Assembly (NCBI RefSeq): GCF_026914265.1
Contig: NC_069136.1
Location: forward strand, 25,742,701-25,806,700
From: Mya arenaria
Taxonomy: Eukaryota; Mollusca; Bivalvia; Myida; Myidae
Reading direction: 5' to 3'
DNA length: 64,000 nucleotides
Below the pieces are notes generated by a model that saw only the letters and a list, made by a program, of their open reading frames with translations, had not been told where the DNA came from and did not search any database. Of this stretch, positions 12,224 to 24,774 are shown piece after piece. The number at the start of each line of letters is the position of its first letter. Position 1 is the first letter of the stretch. The translations under genes and the position numbers were made by a program.

Positions 12224-15098
12224 GTAATATTAGTTTCTTGCAAGAAGTTAAGCACTGATCCTTTGTTTATAGACATTGTCGGTTATTAAAAAACAAATAT
12301 TTAAAGTAGCTCTAATATAATGAAGAATGGATAGTCTCACACTCAGAACATTGTGAACAATGTTTGGGTATATGATTCACACCCACCAAATTTGCGTGTA
12401 ATGACAAAGTTTTCTTGAGAATCATCCTCTTCAATATTACCAATACAAATGGTAAGGGTTGCTTTTATCTCAAGTAAGTATCACAATTATGTGTCTGTAT
12501 TATTTTTAAACTTTTTTTGAATTGACATTTACAAATGATTTTGAATATCAAATATAATTCATAATTATTGATGGAAGCTCTGCCTAAAAAAGGGCACAGT
12601 GGGGAATAGTAATTCAGCAGCAAGGAGTCGGAAAATGGAAGCAGGCCTAGCTTAAGCATGGCAATGTTAAAAAATTGGGTAACAACTAATAGGCTATGAC
12701 AACAACTATTTTGGCTTTGGTAAGAAGGAAACCACAAAACATGAACACTGTAGTGCATACAGATATACATTTTATTGATAGGTTGGAAATGTTTTTAATG
12801 CATCTCAAAGGAAAAATGTAATACAAAATAGATTTAAACAATTAAAAGTTGAATATTATTTATAAATGGCAGCTAATATAAAAGTATAGCTATTGGAGGT
12901 TCTTCATTAGCTGTAGCAGTTAAAATGCTGACAGTGGTGTATGCATATGATATTGTTATCGTAGCTGGTTAAATTAACATATCAACAGTCACCCACACCT
13001 GTCATAGACCAATGCCTAAACACCAGCAGTTCAATTTCAGAAAAATAAGAACAAGGTTTATGAAAAGGAACATTCTCTTTTGTGTGTTTTTATAGTTGGT
13101 CTATGATTTAATAAAAGTTGTAATGCAGTGTTTTATTTCATAATCTGAACAGGTCTGAAATTGAGCCCAATTAACATTAGATATAAAGTATGTCTTTATT
13201 TCTCCATAATTATCAATATCATACCAGGGTTTATTGGATCAATTGGGGATGTACCAAAATCAGCAAATTCATTTTTTCCTTAAAACAAGACTGAACTTAT
13301 GAATTAGGGCTAGTATGAGGTCAAAAATGCAATATTTTAAATGAAAAAAATAAATATTTCTATCTCTGTCTCAGCTGTGTGTATACACTAAAGAATAGCA
13401 TGTGGGGCTCCTGTGAATTTTACAAGACACACGCAGAAGCTATTTCTTAAAATAACTGGGATTTACTCTGTCCAAAAACTCAATTAAAATGTACACTAAG
13501 ATATAAATTCCATTAAAGTTTTGGACAGTTTTTTTTTTCATCTTGCAATGGTATCATCTGGTGTCTAGTCCCTTGAAATGTATTTCAACCATGCCTGAAT
13601 GACAGAAATGCAAGGTAAAGCTCTAGGAAACAATGGTGTAAGATGAAGGCTATATCAAAGGATGGATTTCTTTTAAAAGAATTGAAAAATAGTTTACCAT
13701 TACAATTAACCAGTCTGTAGTGTTATATAAATCTATAATGAACTACTTTGGCGAAATGATAATGTACAAGTGATAGTGAAAGTAATGCAATTCATGGAAG
13801 ATGCCGCAGCTGACAATTATCAAATAACATAAATGTCAGGAAGAGTATACCCATTATCACACTCTTTTGAGCATCATTTGTCATTATTTACAATTGAACA
13901 AGAAGAAATTTACATAAAATGAGATTAGCAATAAATCATGAGCGAAGTAATACATGTAATGTGAAAACAATGAATCTAAATGATACACATAAAAACGCGA
14001 TAACATTGTAGCAGAAAAAACATGCAATGAATGAAAATGATTACAATATGTCAAAAATAATTTATTTATAGGTTAAGAAGTGCATTTGGTTGGGGGGAAA
14101 TCTTAATTTTTTAAAGGCTGTAAACTGCAAAATGGTTTGTCCAAAAATAATTTCATAGCCGTTGAGGAATGTTTGGAATATGTTTCCATAAGGGCATTAG
14201 GTTATTGTTATTTTAATTAATTATCAATTTGGAAGACATTTCTAGGCAGCCATGAAGTAGAGCCTGTTTTTTAACAGTGATCAGACTTCAAACTTAGAAA
14301 TGTTAATGAAAAATATATAGACAATTGAAACCAGAAATGTCAAAAGGCTTATTATAGGAAATAAGACATTGACTGCCTTGTATATTAATGAAGTGTACTA
14401 ACTATATGATATGAAAATGATCATAGACAACAGTGGTAGAAATAAATAAAAACAAATTCATCTAGATTATCTGTTAGTGGCACTGGTATAGCAACAGAAA
14501 TTGAAGTATGTGAACATCAATACAGAGTGAAAAATCGCATCTTAATAAAATCATAGTTAACTTCAAGTACAATATCTATGCATAGAGCACTGATAAGACA
14601 CAAGTAATAAATGCAATAAATTTGGCAATGCCTGTTCATACTAGTGATCTCAAGTTGCAGCAGAATTTATAACAGAGGAGTTTATCATTCTTCATTTATC
14701 ACTGAAGATAGCATGATTGCCTTTCAGACCTTTCTAGTAATGTTTGAATATGAGGAAATGGTAGTTGAAGTAGTATACTGTTCAAGCTGATGGTCCAGGT
14801 ACACAGATAGTTTGTGTTAATGAAGGAAGTTGGTGTAATTTCAATCTTTTCAGTTACATGTTATCTTGACAAATTGGTGGCATTAAAACTGCCCCTGCGA
14901 AAAAGGTTCCACAAAATGATAAATTTAAATATGCAAGAAAAAATATCAATTATGTTTTTCCAGTACGGATTGAAAACTCCTACCCTCAGGCACGTTGCAT
15001 GGCCGGTAGCAAGACTTGCATCGCTACAGGCTTAAGCACATGTATGCCCTTGGGTCAGATTTTTCTATCTGTACCGGAAACACATGATAGGTACTTAT
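12224..15098. other. Intergenic DNA without recognised gene
   Basis: AT-rich, stops in all frames, no convincing splice-bounded exon. The frames at 12465-12770 and 14814-15035 have no recognisable motifs. I see no strong repeat. Confidence 0.55.
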
Positions 15099-15240
15099 AT
15101 TCCCCGCTATATTTATCGCAATGACATAACCACCCCATTCACCCAGCACTGCAGGGCCACCAGAAAATAAATTCACGGCCCATTTCCACGGGTATACCCC
15201 TGGACCTGAGGTGGGGGAATGGTTACAATTGACTGGTGCA
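15099..15240. mobile_element. MITE family 1, copy 2 (right half only)
   Basis: It starts at the internal ATTCCCCGCTATATTT motif also found in copy 3 and ends with the family terminus GGTTACAATTGACTGGTGCA. The left half is absent. Confidence 0.75.
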
Positions 15241-17012
15241 TGGGTAAAACCTTATTTTAAAATGGCATGGCCATAGCAGTTTGGTATTGCTGAAACATAA
15301 GATTCAGCTACTGGAGCTGCAGTTGACTCACTGATGTGAATGAACACTAATGTATCAATCAAATCTTCAGCAGGCACTACATCTAATTTCTGTGTGGCTT
15401 TGACTGCCAACAGATGTTTACAACATTACAAACTCTTTTTTTAACCTCAAGTACTGTGAAGAGCAATAATGTTTATTACCTATACTTATTCGGTCAACCT
15501 TTCTCATTTCCTTTACACATTCTACCCCCAATAGTGCCAAAACTTCAGCTTCAAGCTCATTATCTCTCAAATGTTTTACCTTCCCCGATATATCACAATT
15601 TGCAGCTTCAGCAGTCTTTTTCCATAGTGTTGACTGTGCCGACTGAACACCTTTTCTGTGTAAACAGGAAACTGCCTGTTTGTACAGCATTACTTGTCTC
15701 ATAACATGACCTGTTCCATGTACTGCCTGAAGCAACATTGCATTGTTATCCTCAAAAAGGAAACAACTCCATGCCCATAGTGGTCCCTATAACTTAACAT
15801 ACCAAACCAAATGCATGCAAGCATTATGAACATTCAGACCACATGATCCTTGGCCATATAAATCAGCAAAACTATAGTAAAACTTGTCCAACAGCATGGC
15901 TGCTCTATCCAGTGCCCTGGCAATATATTGTCTCCAAGAAGAATATATACAGCTTCAGATAGATATGAAAAATGTACCAGAAAAACTTCTGGTAGTATTC
16001 CCTGTAAACATGGTATACCATAAAACAACAACCAAGCTTGAAGTTCTGTGGCTTTTGGGTTATTAACATGTTTTTCTAAATCACGTGGTAATCTCTCAAT
16101 AGAGGTAGGAGGCTGAATATTTTGAAGTCTTTTAGAAATAGTTTTTATATGTTTTCCAATGAAATAATTCTTACCACTTTGTGTTGGAGAGAACCATTTT
16201 AATAACAATGTCTGTGTTATACCTAACAAAATACAATGCATGTAGTCTGGTACTACACCCTTAACCAGATCAAAGGACTGAAGAAATGCTAGCCCAGAAA
16301 TGCCTTTAAAACCTTTAATCCTTTTCTTGTCTGTTGCATTTCGCATGTTTTCTAAAACCTCCGGACTATTTCGTAATGGATATTGTTCAGCAACATTCCT
16401 ATAGGGATAACATCGAGAAGATCCTTACCCTTGTTTCACAACAACACCAGGTTCTTCACAGGTAATGCATGCTTCAGTCCCGTTGAAGTAAGTCATATTG
16501 AGAATACCAGCTTTGGCTGGCAGATCAAATACACCACAAATAACACCAAGCTTTACAGCAATAACTCCATTATCTGTATTTACTTCAACCACTTTATTGT
16601 ATAAACTGTTCATTTCTTCACTGAAACTTTCTATATATTGTTTAAATGGTGGTTTCCCCTTTCCCTGCCATATCCCAACCAATAGCATGTTATCTCTTGA
16701 AAATCTTGCTTTGGGACTCAACTCATTAATTGCCATAAAAATTGGCCACAACTCAATTCTAGAAGAGGAATACAGATTTACTCCATCTGTATTGATGATG
16801 GCACTTAAGTTGTAAGGACTTTGTAGAAAACTGTTATCTTCATTCAGAATTTCTCTGTAAGCTTGTCCGTTGGTGATGTCTGTCAGGTTTCTACAATTGT
16901 TCCTGTCTTCTATTTCTTCTTTACATTTTTCAATTTCCTTCAGAATTCCTGAAATGGAAAACAAATAAAAAATGCATAATATCCATGGTTATTTACAAAG
17001 AGTGATAATTAA

Positions 17013-17420
17013 ACAAGAGAACAATGATGGTCCTACACATGCATATGGCTCACCTGATTTAATAAAACTTCATTTGTTTTCAAAATTTATCTTTATTCAT
17101 ATTAGCAGAGCAGGCCTTGTTAATTAGGAGATCAAAATGATTTAAACAATGTTGATAGAGGCCATTAGACGGTCACCGAAAAAACATTTGACAAATGTTT
17201 CTTCGGTGACAAATTGTGCTAAATTATTTTCAAATAGGGAAAATACTTTTTCGACAAGAAGTTTTCACAATTATAAATATGTATATTAGAAAAACAAGCC
17301 CCGCCGCTAAGCTGCTATGTTTTTCATCAGATTGGAATAATTGCAACAATCAACACCAATGTTTGTCTCTTATTGCACAAGGGGCATTACTGAGTAAAGA
17401 TTAAAGCAAGAGTTGGAATG
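17013..17420. repeat. Dispersed repeat fragment in the EnSpm intron
   Basis: The start CAAGAGAACAATGATGGTCC with GGCTCACCTGATTT resembles a repeat start I know from many bivalve sequences. A related end (GTGATCACAATAGCTCACC) occurs at 18906-18924. A 20-base hairpin (GTCACCGAA...TTCGGTGAC, 17171-17209) lies inside. Both pieces sit in introns of the EnSpm-like gene. Confidence 0.5.
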
Positions 17421-19341
17421 TACATGCATATTGTCTCCAGGAACATGTTAACAAGTTTAATTTGAATGAATTTTTGAGGTAAGACAAGCTCGACAATTTC
17501 TCTTAAAAAACAACAGACAAGCTTAATATGTGAACAGATAGATACCTGGTGTTTTTAGTAGATGTTTCAACTGTTGTTTTATATCTGCAAGTATAAAACA
17601 TTTTCTAGGTTGTCGGTCCTTCTTTTGCTGATGAGAAAATCCACCTTTGTAACGAAAGCCTTCACAATTTTCTACCCTACAGCTAAAATCATCCAAATTA
17701 TCTGGAAATACTCCATTACATATCTCACAATAGTGTACTTCTTTCATAGGGTGAATATCTACAAATGAATATATATAGTCCAAGTTTAGGACAGTAACAC
17801 ATTCTGAGCTAGGGAACACGCTTTTCATTGTTTGAAGAATGTCTCTACTGGCTGAAGTGGTAAAATTATGTCTTTTGCAAAGGGAAAGAATTTTTAAAGC
17901 TTGCAATTCCGTTTCTGAGAGTGATTGTGGCTGTACATTTGCCATTTCAACATTGCTGTCTATTTCATGTGAGAAATGTGTGTCCTCATCTGAGCTCATC
18001 TCTACATCAGAAATAGTATCAGCTGATTAAAAATTCGATGAGGTTTCCGATATCATAGATTCATTTAAGTCTGATATTTCTGATAACACGTCACTTTCGG
18101 CTGACTTACATGATGAAGTGTCTGATATCATAGATTCATCTAACTCTGATATTTCTGATGAAATGTCAGTAATACTTTCTGGTGAATTATCACTATCTGT
18201 TTTTGATAGATAATCAACTTCATGGCTCACACATCTTTCTGATGATGATGCATTCTCTGAACCTGAAAAAGACATGTCCACTTAATTATTTGAAAGTAAA
18301 ATCAAAGCTGAAACAATAACTTTTTACACACAAACAACCCTGTTTTATGAGACTGGACTTCAATGACTTTGAGCAATTTTCTTGTTAAACATGGAATGAA
18401 TTATTCAAATCCGTGCTGAAATCTGAGACTGACTTACGGATTGTCTGCTTATTTTCCTTAGTAAAACAACTTTGAAAGACTTTGTGATACTGAGTGTATT
18501 TCTAACTGAATACTACATGTATATTTTGGCACGTGCAAATATTGAAAAATATACATGTTTTTTCTAATGAAAGGTTGATGTAAATAGGTCAGCATTTGGC
18601 TCTGACTTTGAGTAACCTCACTAATTTTAAAACTGAAGTTCAAAAAGTTAAAGTATGAAAGTTTTGAGATACTACCAAATATATAAAGTTTTTATTTCAA
18701 CAATAGGGCTCAGCTAACCTTATTCTTAAGCCACTGAATTAAATCCTTTAAAAAAAACTTTGAAAGAGGACCACTGAGGGGACATTACTGTAAAAATTAT
18801 TTTGAATTTGGTTAATTGGTTTAAGAGAAGTTGTTTGTATGACATTGTGAACAGAATCAGTCTGACAGAAGACAGACAGAGGACGACAGATTATGGACAG
18901 TTGAGTGATCACAATAGCTCACCAGCACCTTCTGCATTTTCTGCTCCGGTGAGCATAAACATGAGAGGTTGCAAAGTCCTGACTAATGATTTGAACAAGC
19001 TATTGTGCACTTACTCTGTAACTGAATTTCATTGCCAGATTTATTGCAGCTTGTATCTACATCCTTAGACAGATTTTTCTTCCATCGAGTCAATGTACGA
19101 GCAGGAACCTTCAACGACTTGTCAGCAACATGTAGCTTGTAGACTGGTTTTACTGGAGCTATGAAATAAATGATACAAACTTTACAATACTTAACAACAA
19201 ACACCTCCAAACCTCTGTGTTTAACCCTTTTCCATTATAGATACATAATACATATATTTTTGTGACATTATTAAAATACAGCTTCAAAATATTTGTAATA
19301 AATAAGTGCTCAGAATATGACTTAAACAAGGAAAGATTTGT

Positions 19342-19612
19342 TTAAAGCTGCACTCTTACAGATTTACCATTTTTACAACTTTTTTATTTTTTGTCTTTGA
19401 AAGAGCAAATTTTTGTGTAAATATCTGCAAATCAATGATATAAGATTTCTGACAAAAATCAGATTGTAGATTTCCATATTTCCGTTCCAAACTTTATGTT
19501 TTATGGCCTTAAAACGGTTACGAAATGCATAAAACATCAATTTTTTAACTACAATGTAATAATCTACAATCTACTTTTTGTCAGCAGTCTTATATAACTG
19601 GTTTCCATGGAT
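19342..19612. mobile_element. MITE family 2, copy a (right end missing)
   Basis: It begins TTAAAGCTGCACTCTTACAG and continues through motifs shared with copies at 53500, 55425 and 60009, including GTCAGCAGTCTTATATAACT. It lies in intron 1 of the EnSpm-like gene. Confidence 0.75.
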
Positions 19613-19786
19613 TTAAGATACATTTCTTTAATAGATAATTCTTATCTACTCACACAAACTGCGGGTGCTATGTAAATGGTGGACGATGTAGTGTTTGCTC
19701 CCCACAATCCTTTTGCACACCAAGCACTGGTATTTTTTAACACCATTTATAATCTTTTGAATGTAACTCGTTTGCTTGGATGCCAT

Positions 19787-21208
19787 ACTGTTTTGTGTTT
19801 AACTGTTACAGAAATTCTTGTTGACAATCCTGCTTATCGAGCCGAAATATATGAAAACATCGGCAATGATACACCGCCATCCGCCATTTTGATTTTGGGA
19901 ATTTCGGAAAATACCTCTGCTGATATATGTCGTATGTGTGACGTATGTATTTACTTCAATTTTGACCAATCAGCATCAATATTCGGGGTTAAATCTATTT
20001 TTGACTTGCAACCGATTTATATACAATTTGTGTAAATTTAGATAAAGAAACGTTATAAATGAACAGGTTTGGTTTCTCTAGCGGGTATATTTTTACATAC
20101 AAAAGCGATATACTGATATTATGATCACATCATCATTTCAACAGGAATATGGAACTAAGCAATCAAATATACCTTCGGAAATCAACGGAAATCGACGATA
20201 CATGATTGGTGCGCATGCGCCCGATAACTTCCTTTTGCAGACGAAACTTCACGAATTCGCAATCAAATATAATCATCTATCGTCATCTCTAGGAATCAAC
20301 GCGATGGGGAACAAATACCTAGTCTACTGGACTCTTGAACGAAACGAAACTCCATCCTTAGTTTCTCGGCTTTAAAATCAACTACACATGGAGTCCAAAC
20401 GGAGGCAAGATTCATGGGGATATGGTACCCCTGCATCGTCATCGAGGGTACGTACCGGGGTAGTTGATTTGAAAGCGAAATTAAAAAAAATGAAAACATT
20501 TATTCATACACGGTACCTGGATTTAGTTCCTTATACTGGGTGATGGCCCAAATCCAAACCCTTCCTTTTTTTACAAATATCTTGGGAGAGTTTTCAGTTC
20601 GTTAAGATTTCGTAAGAAACATCTTTTATAAATATGAATATCAACATCTGTCAAAGTGAAGGTTCACAATATGATGTCACTTAAACAAGAATTGAAGATG
20701 TTAATTGAAGCCAAGACTAATACAATCTTATGAAAAATGTTGTTCATTGTATGGACGGTAAATGCTTTGGAGGGCACACATCCCGAACACTTGAACCATT
20801 TTGTTTTCTTTAATGTAACATTGTAAAAAAAAAACATTGAAATTAGATAAGGACAACAGGCACATTTATATGATTTTTTTTTCTGATATCTAATTTTTTG
20901 TTCAAACTACATTTTATCAAAAAAACTAATTTCACAATTCATTTCATGACTGAACATGTGAACAAACAAGGTATGTTGGGCCATCCGAAAACGTTGTTTT
21001 ATGACACTCTAGCATATAAATGAATGGTGATAATCATATTAAATATGGAAAGTCATGAAATAAATACAAGATTAATATTCAATATAAAATGATAACATAT
21101 TTTCAAATGGGTTATTATTTATCTGTTTACTGGGGAAATTTTCAGATAAGTTGCACTATTTTAATTTCATAATTCAATTTATTTCATAATGATTCTTATA
21201 TACTGTAG
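19787..21208. other. Upstream region of the EnSpm-like gene and spacer
   Basis: It contains no supported exon. The plus-strand open frame 19676-20035 is the shadow of EnSpm exon 1. A short inverted motif GTACCCCTGCATCG...CGAGGGTACGTACCGG occurs near 20425-20460. The rest is AT-rich. Confidence 0.5.
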
Positions 21209-22684
21209 AAGAAGGCCCAACAGTTGAAAGACAGTTCAAAAGATTTCTCCATATCATATTGACTGAAGAGGCTCCAGAGGACAATAATAAACAGATCCAG
21301 GAATATGCAAGAGGTAAGCAAAAATAGTGCAATCAAGACAGCAGACATCCATCATCATTTACGTGAATTTGTACAGTTAATGTAAATGCATATTGCATTG
21401 ATTTGTTTAAAGGGCCCAATAAACAATGCAGAGTTTGGCCTGTTGCAATCTGACATGTACTTTCTGAGAAACATCACATTACACTTACGTTAAATACTTT
21501 TCTTGTGCTAAAAGCAGACCGTCCAGAGGCTGTACAATTTCTAAAGTATGTATTGTTGCTGCAGGAAACCAACTTGGCAAAGGTATGGACCACTCACATC
21601 CTCAAGACAAAACGGGTTCAGGATCACCAGTGGCAGCGCTTGCACAGTCCAATGTAGGCAGGACAGGCAAAGCAGCACACTCCACTTTTGATACACCAAA
21701 GAGGCAAAACATTCCAAGTGGAACTTCAACAGTAGATGATACAGGTAATTGTGTAAATTCAAAGTTGGCCAATGAGACGTTTGGACGCCACAGTAAGATT
21801 TTTACAACTATAAAATGCCATTATTTTTTTCAGTTGTTTTAGCAAACCCGTGCACTTAGGTGAGCTGTTATGTACGAAAGACCGGTGGTAACATTTCACA
21901 TTCAATATTTCATGATTTCCTTTACACAAATTCCCGACTTCAACTTCACGAATTCACGGTTTCAACTTCACGAATTCACAAATTCACGATTTCAACTTCA
22001 CGAATTCACGATTTCACAATTTCAACTTCACAATTTAACGATTTCAACTTCACGAATTCAAGATTTCAACTTCACGAATTCACGATTTCAACTTCACGAA
22101 TTCACGATTTCAACTTCACGAATTCACGATTTCAACTTCACGAATTCACGATTTCAACTTCACGAATTCGCGAATTCACTATTTCAACTTCATGAATTCA
22201 CGAGTTCACGATTTCAACTTCACGAATTCACGATTTCAACTTTACGAATTCACGATTTCACGATTTCAACTTCACGAATTCGCGAATTCACGATTTCAAC
22301 TTCATGAATTCACGAGTTCACGATTTCAACTTCACTATTTCACGAATTTAACTTCACGAATTCACGATTTCACGATTTCAACTTCACAAATTCACGCTTT
22401 CACGAGTTCAACTTCATGATTTCACGATTTCACGAATTCACGATTTCAACTTCACGAATTCACGAGTTCAACTTCACGAATGCACGACTTCAACTTCACG
22501 ATTTCGCGATTTCAACTTCACGAATTCCGATTGCATCTCACGAATTCGCGATTACAACTTCACGAATTCCATTTTACGAATTCAACTTTTTTGATGACGT
22601 CACCATCGCGCGGGAAAAACTTGATATAACAAGGAAGCACCACAGCCCAAGGTGACAAGGTTAATCCCAGTGCTGAGCGACATA
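21209..22684 (+). CDS. Unknown gene, three phase-consistent internal exons
   Basis: Exon A (21209-21313) reads EGPTVERQFKRFLHIILTEE and on to IQEYAR, between an AG acceptor and a GTAAGC donor. Exon B (21565-21744) continues in phase as GNQLGKGMDHSHPQDKTGSG and ends in VDDTG at GTAATT. Exon C (22634-22684) can continue in phase (STTAQGDKVNPSAERH) to a GTATGT donor, though its acceptor is poor. No start, stop or known domain is visible; the B-C part is hydrophilic and probably disordered. A 660-bp tandem array fills the B-C intron. Phase agreement at two junctions argues for a real or recently real gene, but it could be part of a transposon. Confidence 0.35.
21931..22588. repeat. 22-bp EcoRI-site minisatellite array
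   Basis: About 30 imperfect copies of a unit close to CACGAATTCACGATTTCAACTT, with many GAATTC sites. Because 22 is not a multiple of three, all three plus frames read through with peptides such as HEFTISTSRIHDFNFTNSRF; these are repeat artefacts, not genes. Confidence 0.95.
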
Positions 22685-23784
<1,100 letters not shown>

Positions 23785-23851
23785 CATACATGTATAACTT
23801 CTATTTAAAAGGCTAGTCATTGCTTGTTGTGTTTTGCACATTTGCAAGCAG

Positions 23852-24007
23852 CGAGCCATTCCCATGTCAGCTATAGAAGACAACAATAATGGTGGAAATG
23901 GTGATGATGGCAGGGTGCAGCCTCAAGCTAACAATCTTGTTGGGCTAAGATACAGAGACCACTTTGTTTCAACATACTTTGGTAAAATAATTTTATTTCA
24001 ACATTAA
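23852..24007 (+). pseudogene. Last exon of a HARBI1-like nuclease (remnant)
   Basis: After an acceptor (TTTGCAAGCAG) the frame reads AIPMSAIEDNNNGGNGDDGR, then GLRYRDHFVSTYFG and a stop. The final motif matches the R-D-x(4)-YF C-terminus of Harbinger nucleases. It converges with the Myb-like gene at 24775-27510, the normal two-gene Harbinger arrangement. The catalytic exons are missing upstream, where unrelated sequence and a TA array lie, so this is an internally deleted element. Confidence 0.5.
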
Positions 24008-24774
24008 CATTACCAAGTATGCTTTAGAATATTTTGTCATGTTATGGCAATGTTTATAAAATGTATTCTTTTGTTAAAAGTAATAGTAAATAAAGTATTC
24101 AATAATGATCTAAGAATTTGTTTTCAACGCAAAATACTATTGAACAAAATACAAATTCTGCTCATGAACACTTATTCTTATGGCTTTTCAGTTAAATATA
24201 TAACCCACATGGGGAAAGGCAAATATTTTTTTCAGTATATGGTCACATGTGTCTTTTTGCTAATTTGGACCCCAAATGAATAGGATAAATTTTGATTATG
24301 TAGGGGAGTGGTATTACATGTAGTTTAAAGTGCTTTCCCCCCATATAAGTTAAAAATGGATATCCCTTGAGTGAAATGTACATATACTAATCAAATTTGG
24401 AGCCTTAGTCTTGAAACATAACTTTAGGTATGGGTAAAACACTGTTGTGCAGAACACAAGTTGCATAATTTCTGAAATGCCATCAATGAACAACAAGGTG
24501 GATTACCAAATACTCGGTACATGCAAGTTAACAATAGTTTTAATCAAAGACTTTAAAGAGTACCAAAATACATAACTATGTTCTATAATAAAAGTGTACT
24601 AAAATGTGCTGATAATTGGCAACAGACATATATCGGATATTAAGAATGTAGTTAGAGGTCCATTACTGTAATCTCTTTCCAAATTTAACCTGTCAATGCC
24701 ACAAAATTTAACTTAAATATTTGTATGTAATTTTAATAAAATTTGGCATCAGCACTCAATGTGCATATTGATCT

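Larger units (their letters stand above)
15418..19786 (-). pseudogene. EnSpm/CACTA TNP2-like transposase gene, decayed
   Basis: Multi-exon gene on the minus strand with phase-consistent junctions. Exon 1 (19786-19654, MASKQTSYIQKIINGVKKYQ then a CxxC...HxxxH zinc finger) ends at a GTGAGT donor. Exon 2 (19158-about 19012) carries PVYKLHVADKSLKVPARTL. Exon 3 (18263-17546) is Ser/Asp/Glu-rich with an internal SEISxLxESMISxTSS duplication, then a zinc-binding YCEICNGVFPDN...C..C module. Exon 4 (from 16948) carries the nuclease-like core (IINTDGVNLYSSSRIELWP; KGVVPDYMHCILLGITQ). A DUF4218-like end follows (GLNVHNACMHL; GPLWAWSCFLFEDNN; LLQAVHGTGHVMRQV). In-frame stops occur near 18027, 16425 and 15795, and one frameshift near 15930, so the copy is inactive. 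The superfamily call rests on the TNP2/DUF4218 order; CACTA termini were not found. Confidence 0.75.

Noticed and set aside
19676-20035. Plus-strand 119-codon frame
   Set aside because: It is antisense to the zinc-finger first exon of the EnSpm-like gene, which has a good donor and phase-consistent next exon.
21860-22655. Four overlapping frames rich in FTNSRFQLHE
   Set aside because: They are translations of a 22-bp tandem repeat in each frame.
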